DNA of 50,078 nucleotides from Nitrospira sp. bin75 (lineage in GTDB: Bacteria > Nitrospirota > Nitrospiria > Nitrospirales > UBA8639). Positions within the stretch are counted from its first letter, which is position 1. Each line of letters starts with the position of its first letter. This document shows positions 48,387 through 50,078 of the stretch, in pieces. The position numbers were made by a program, and so were the translations under genes. The notes under the pieces are model-generated. The model was not told where the DNA came from. It did not search any database and saw only the letters and a list, made by a program, of their open reading frames with translations. The stretch spans positions 1 to 50,078 of the forward strand of contig MPMZ01000016.1 in assembly GCA_002238765.1 (NCBI GenBank). Reading direction: 5' to 3'.

Positions 48387-49306
48387 TGTTTAAGTGGCCG
48401 GGGACTCCATCCCCTCGTGCATCCGAGCACGAGCTTGCCGACTATGCCGAGTTGGTTTGCTGGAAGGAAAATCTCATGTCCGTGACCGCCCTATCCAAGC
48501 AACTCGGCAGGCTTGACGACAACGACTACTCTGACGGTGTGCCGGAAGAAGAAGAAACAGATAAGGTTGTCGAAGCGGCATACGTGGAGATTGAACGACG
48601 CGGAGGGGCCTGCAGAAATGGCTATCCATTTGATATCACGAGACAAGGACACACACTCCGTGCCAACCATGATGCCGAGAACCATAGGCACACCATTTAC
48701 AAATATCTGCTCCTAGCAACCCGGCTGAACATGAAGGACAACCGGGTTCACGCTGATATTGACGGAACACTCCTTTTCGAAGAACTCGCCGCGGAAGCAG
48801 CCCGGGAGTATCTAGGTGCCCGTGCCGAGAGCCTTGTGTTTGGCACTGCGGCTGGAACGGCTGATTTTCCAGGGAAAGTCAATGCTCTTTGCGAAAAAAT
48901 TCGTGAGGGAAATGGCTTCGTAAACCGTGACGAAGCACCGCCGAATGAAAATGACGACAAGTTGGATATCGTCGTATGGAAACACTTTACCGACGGGCTG
49001 GCAGGGAAACTTATTGCTTTTGGCCAGTGCAAGACCGGGACGAACTATAAGGATACTCTCCCTCAGCTTCAGCCCGATTCATTCTGCAGGAAGTGGTTAC
49101 ACTCATCCCCAGTTCTTATCCCTGTGCGCATGTTCTTCGTTGCGGAGGCTATGTCTCGGCTCCATTGGCACAAAACTTCAAGCGACGCTGGTTTGCTGTT
49201 CGACCGATGTCGAATTATTGATTTCTGTGATGACATCAGCACGGACATGGTGCAGAAATTGGAGGCTTGGACAAAGGCCGCCGCTGACGCAACAGACTTG
49301 CCCTGA
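48386..49306 (+). CDS. Predicted PD-(D/E)XK restriction endonuclease-like protein
   Basis: About 306 residues. A candidate nuclease core lies at DKLDIVVWKHF (Asp194) and KLIAFGQCKTGTNY (Gln214, Lys216): the D-x(19)-QxK pattern of PD-(D/E)XK enzymes. FEELAAEAAREYLG may supply the helix Glu. The N-terminal half (about 1-120) is charged and helical. The ATG overlaps the ParB-like stop (TGATG) with GGAGGAC upstream. The stop codon lies inside the duplicated PTPS sequence, so the last residues come from that junction. No named family recognised; context supports restriction. Confidence 0.7.
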   Translation: MFKWPGTPSPRASEHELADYAELVCWKENLMSVTALSKQLGRLDDNDYSDGVPEEEETDKVVEAAYVEIERRGGACRNGYPFDITRQGHTLRANHDAENHRHTIYKYLLLATRLNMKDNRVHADIDGTLLFEELAAEAAREYLGARAESLVFGTAAGTADFPGKVNALCEKIREGNGFVNRDEAPPNENDDKLDIVVWKHFTDGLAGKLIAFGQCKTGTNYKDTLPQLQPDSFCRKWLHSSPVLIPVRMFFVAEAMSRLHWHKTSSDAGLLFDRCRIIDFCDDISTDMVQKLEAWTKAAADATDLP

Positions 49307-49623
49307 CGGTGAAGCGAACCGCCGATGCGTCCCACGTGGAAACGTGGCCCCTGTCTCTGGACGTCACACTTCGAGGCCCGATTGACCCCGTCACGGGTCG
49401 CGTCACGAATATCATGGCGTTAGACGAGCGGGTCCAGGAACAGGTCCTCAACCACCTGTCGGGCACGAACGTGTCGGAACTCCCGAACTTGTCCGACCGG
49501 CCGGATACCCTCCCCACCCTGGCCAAAATCCTCTGGCCCCGCTTACTCGACGTGGCCGATGCACGCCTCGAACGCCTCCGGCTCACCGATCATCACGGCC
49601 TGACCCTGGATTATTCGGAATAA
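49299..49623 (+). repeat. 325-bp direct repeat, right copy
   Basis: The counterpart of 45712-46036; its first bases (TGCCCTGAC) provide the stop codon of the nuclease gene. Confidence 0.85.
49309..49623 (+). pseudogene. C-terminal fragment of PTPS-like gene
   Basis: Reads GPIDPVTGRVTNIMALDERV, TLAKILWPRLLDVADARLER and LTDHHGLTLDYSE, corresponding to domain 2 of the PTPS at 45251. It has no domain 1 and no metal site. The frame is open to the natural stop codon. It marks the right junction of the inserted cassette and is probably not a functional gene, although an ATG-less 104-codon frame is intact. Confidence 0.85.
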
Positions 49624-49951
49624 GCAGCCGGGCCGGTCGGTCGATAGCGGCGGCAAAAAATTAGCTGTAATCTCGTGGCCAGCGCTGAATCGTGAACGCA
49701 TGATAGTCTAAGGCATGCGATCTACGACGTTTGCCTTGCCACCATCTACCTATGCCTGTGCCGAATTTTCGTCTTATTGTAATTTAGCGACGAAAGTTAA
49801 ATAGTGCAGTTTGTTATTGCAAAACAATGAATTAGGTATGACCGCCCACCCCAACCCTACCCTGTATACAAGTCCTTTGGTGTCGAGTGGCTCTGCGACA
49901 TGGCCGACGCCACGCCAGGACAAGATTGACCACTTTTCTAACAAAACGTAA
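49624..49951. other. Intergenic, no supported gene
   Basis: 328 bp after the PTPS fragment. A/T content rises from about 49780. I see no credible reading frame, RNA or repeat before the mobile element begins. Confidence 0.5.
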
Positions 49952-50078
49952 GGGAATTATCCATTTAACTTGACAGGATAATCCGATTGTGATAGGCTTC
50001 TTTCATACCGTGGATCGCATGGCGGCCTTGTTCGGCGGCATGCCTGGAAAGACGATGACCTACAAGGGGTTGGTCGCC
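49952..50078 (+). mobile_element. Left end of a second copy of the 945-bp TIR element, cut by window edge
   Basis: These 127 bp are identical to 13489-13615, including the 23-bp terminal repeat (49952-49974) and the frame reading GFFHTVDRMAALFGGMPGKT. The identity implies recent movement or strong conservation. Confidence 0.92.

Overview
The window comes from a Gram-negative bacterium of moderate-to-high GC content. An MlaA lipoprotein and an outer-membrane beta-barrel imply an outer membrane. The gene set (rubrerythrin, CCG-type Fe-S protein and DUF3501 together, tandem-domain PTPS, long SagB-type dehydrogenase, PuuD-like membrane protein) is reminiscent of Nitrospirota/Nitrospira-like genomes. 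That placement is inference; no rRNA or tRNA is visible to fix it.

Layout. 1-6.7 kb: envelope and housekeeping genes (FG-GAP protein, MlaA, two small CxxC proteins, PQQ-type sugar dehydrogenase, M23 peptidase). 6.8-22.2 kb: topoisomerase IV parC and parE, same strand, separated by about 11 kb of accessory DNA. That island holds Phd/VapC, an aspartyl protease, HipBA, AbrB/VapC, AbrB/PIN, two orphan ParD copies, HigBA, a NYN nuclease behind a structured RNA, a KAP NTPase and a 945-bp insertion with 23-bp inverted ends and an 8-bp target duplication. 22.6-32.9 kb: one 3433-residue type I polyketide synthase, KS-AT-DH-cMT-ER-KR-ACP-KS-AT(deleted), ending in an incomplete second module. 33.1-37.8 kb: a Rieske oxygenase with a small partner, a decayed IS110, a toxin-antitoxin-like pair, and a minus-strand hydrolase plus acyl carrier protein. 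38-42 kb: a DUF559 endonuclease inside a repeat-bounded element, then SagB, PuuD-like and beta-barrel genes. 42.1-46 kb: Fe-S/redox genes and a PTPS. 46-49.6 kb: a methylase, ParB-like and PD-(D/E)XK nuclease cassette bounded by a 325-bp duplication of the PTPS 3' end. The last 127 bp start a second copy of the 945-bp element.

How it fits together. Three mobile or defence themes overlie the housekeeping genes. First, a family of palindromic repeats (arms around CTTACAAAGG, CTACCCCACC) lies between many genes; one copy encloses a DUF559 nuclease and has near-perfect 20-bp terminal inverted repeats, so the short copies look like non-autonomous derivatives. Second, the parC-parE interval is a graveyard and nursery of toxin-antitoxin modules. 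Third, the PTPS 3' end has received restriction-modification cargo at least once, since an hsdS remnant sits beside the present cassette. The PKS, Rieske oxygenase, ACP and hydrolase could form a small natural-product locus, but no complete release or second extension module is visible.
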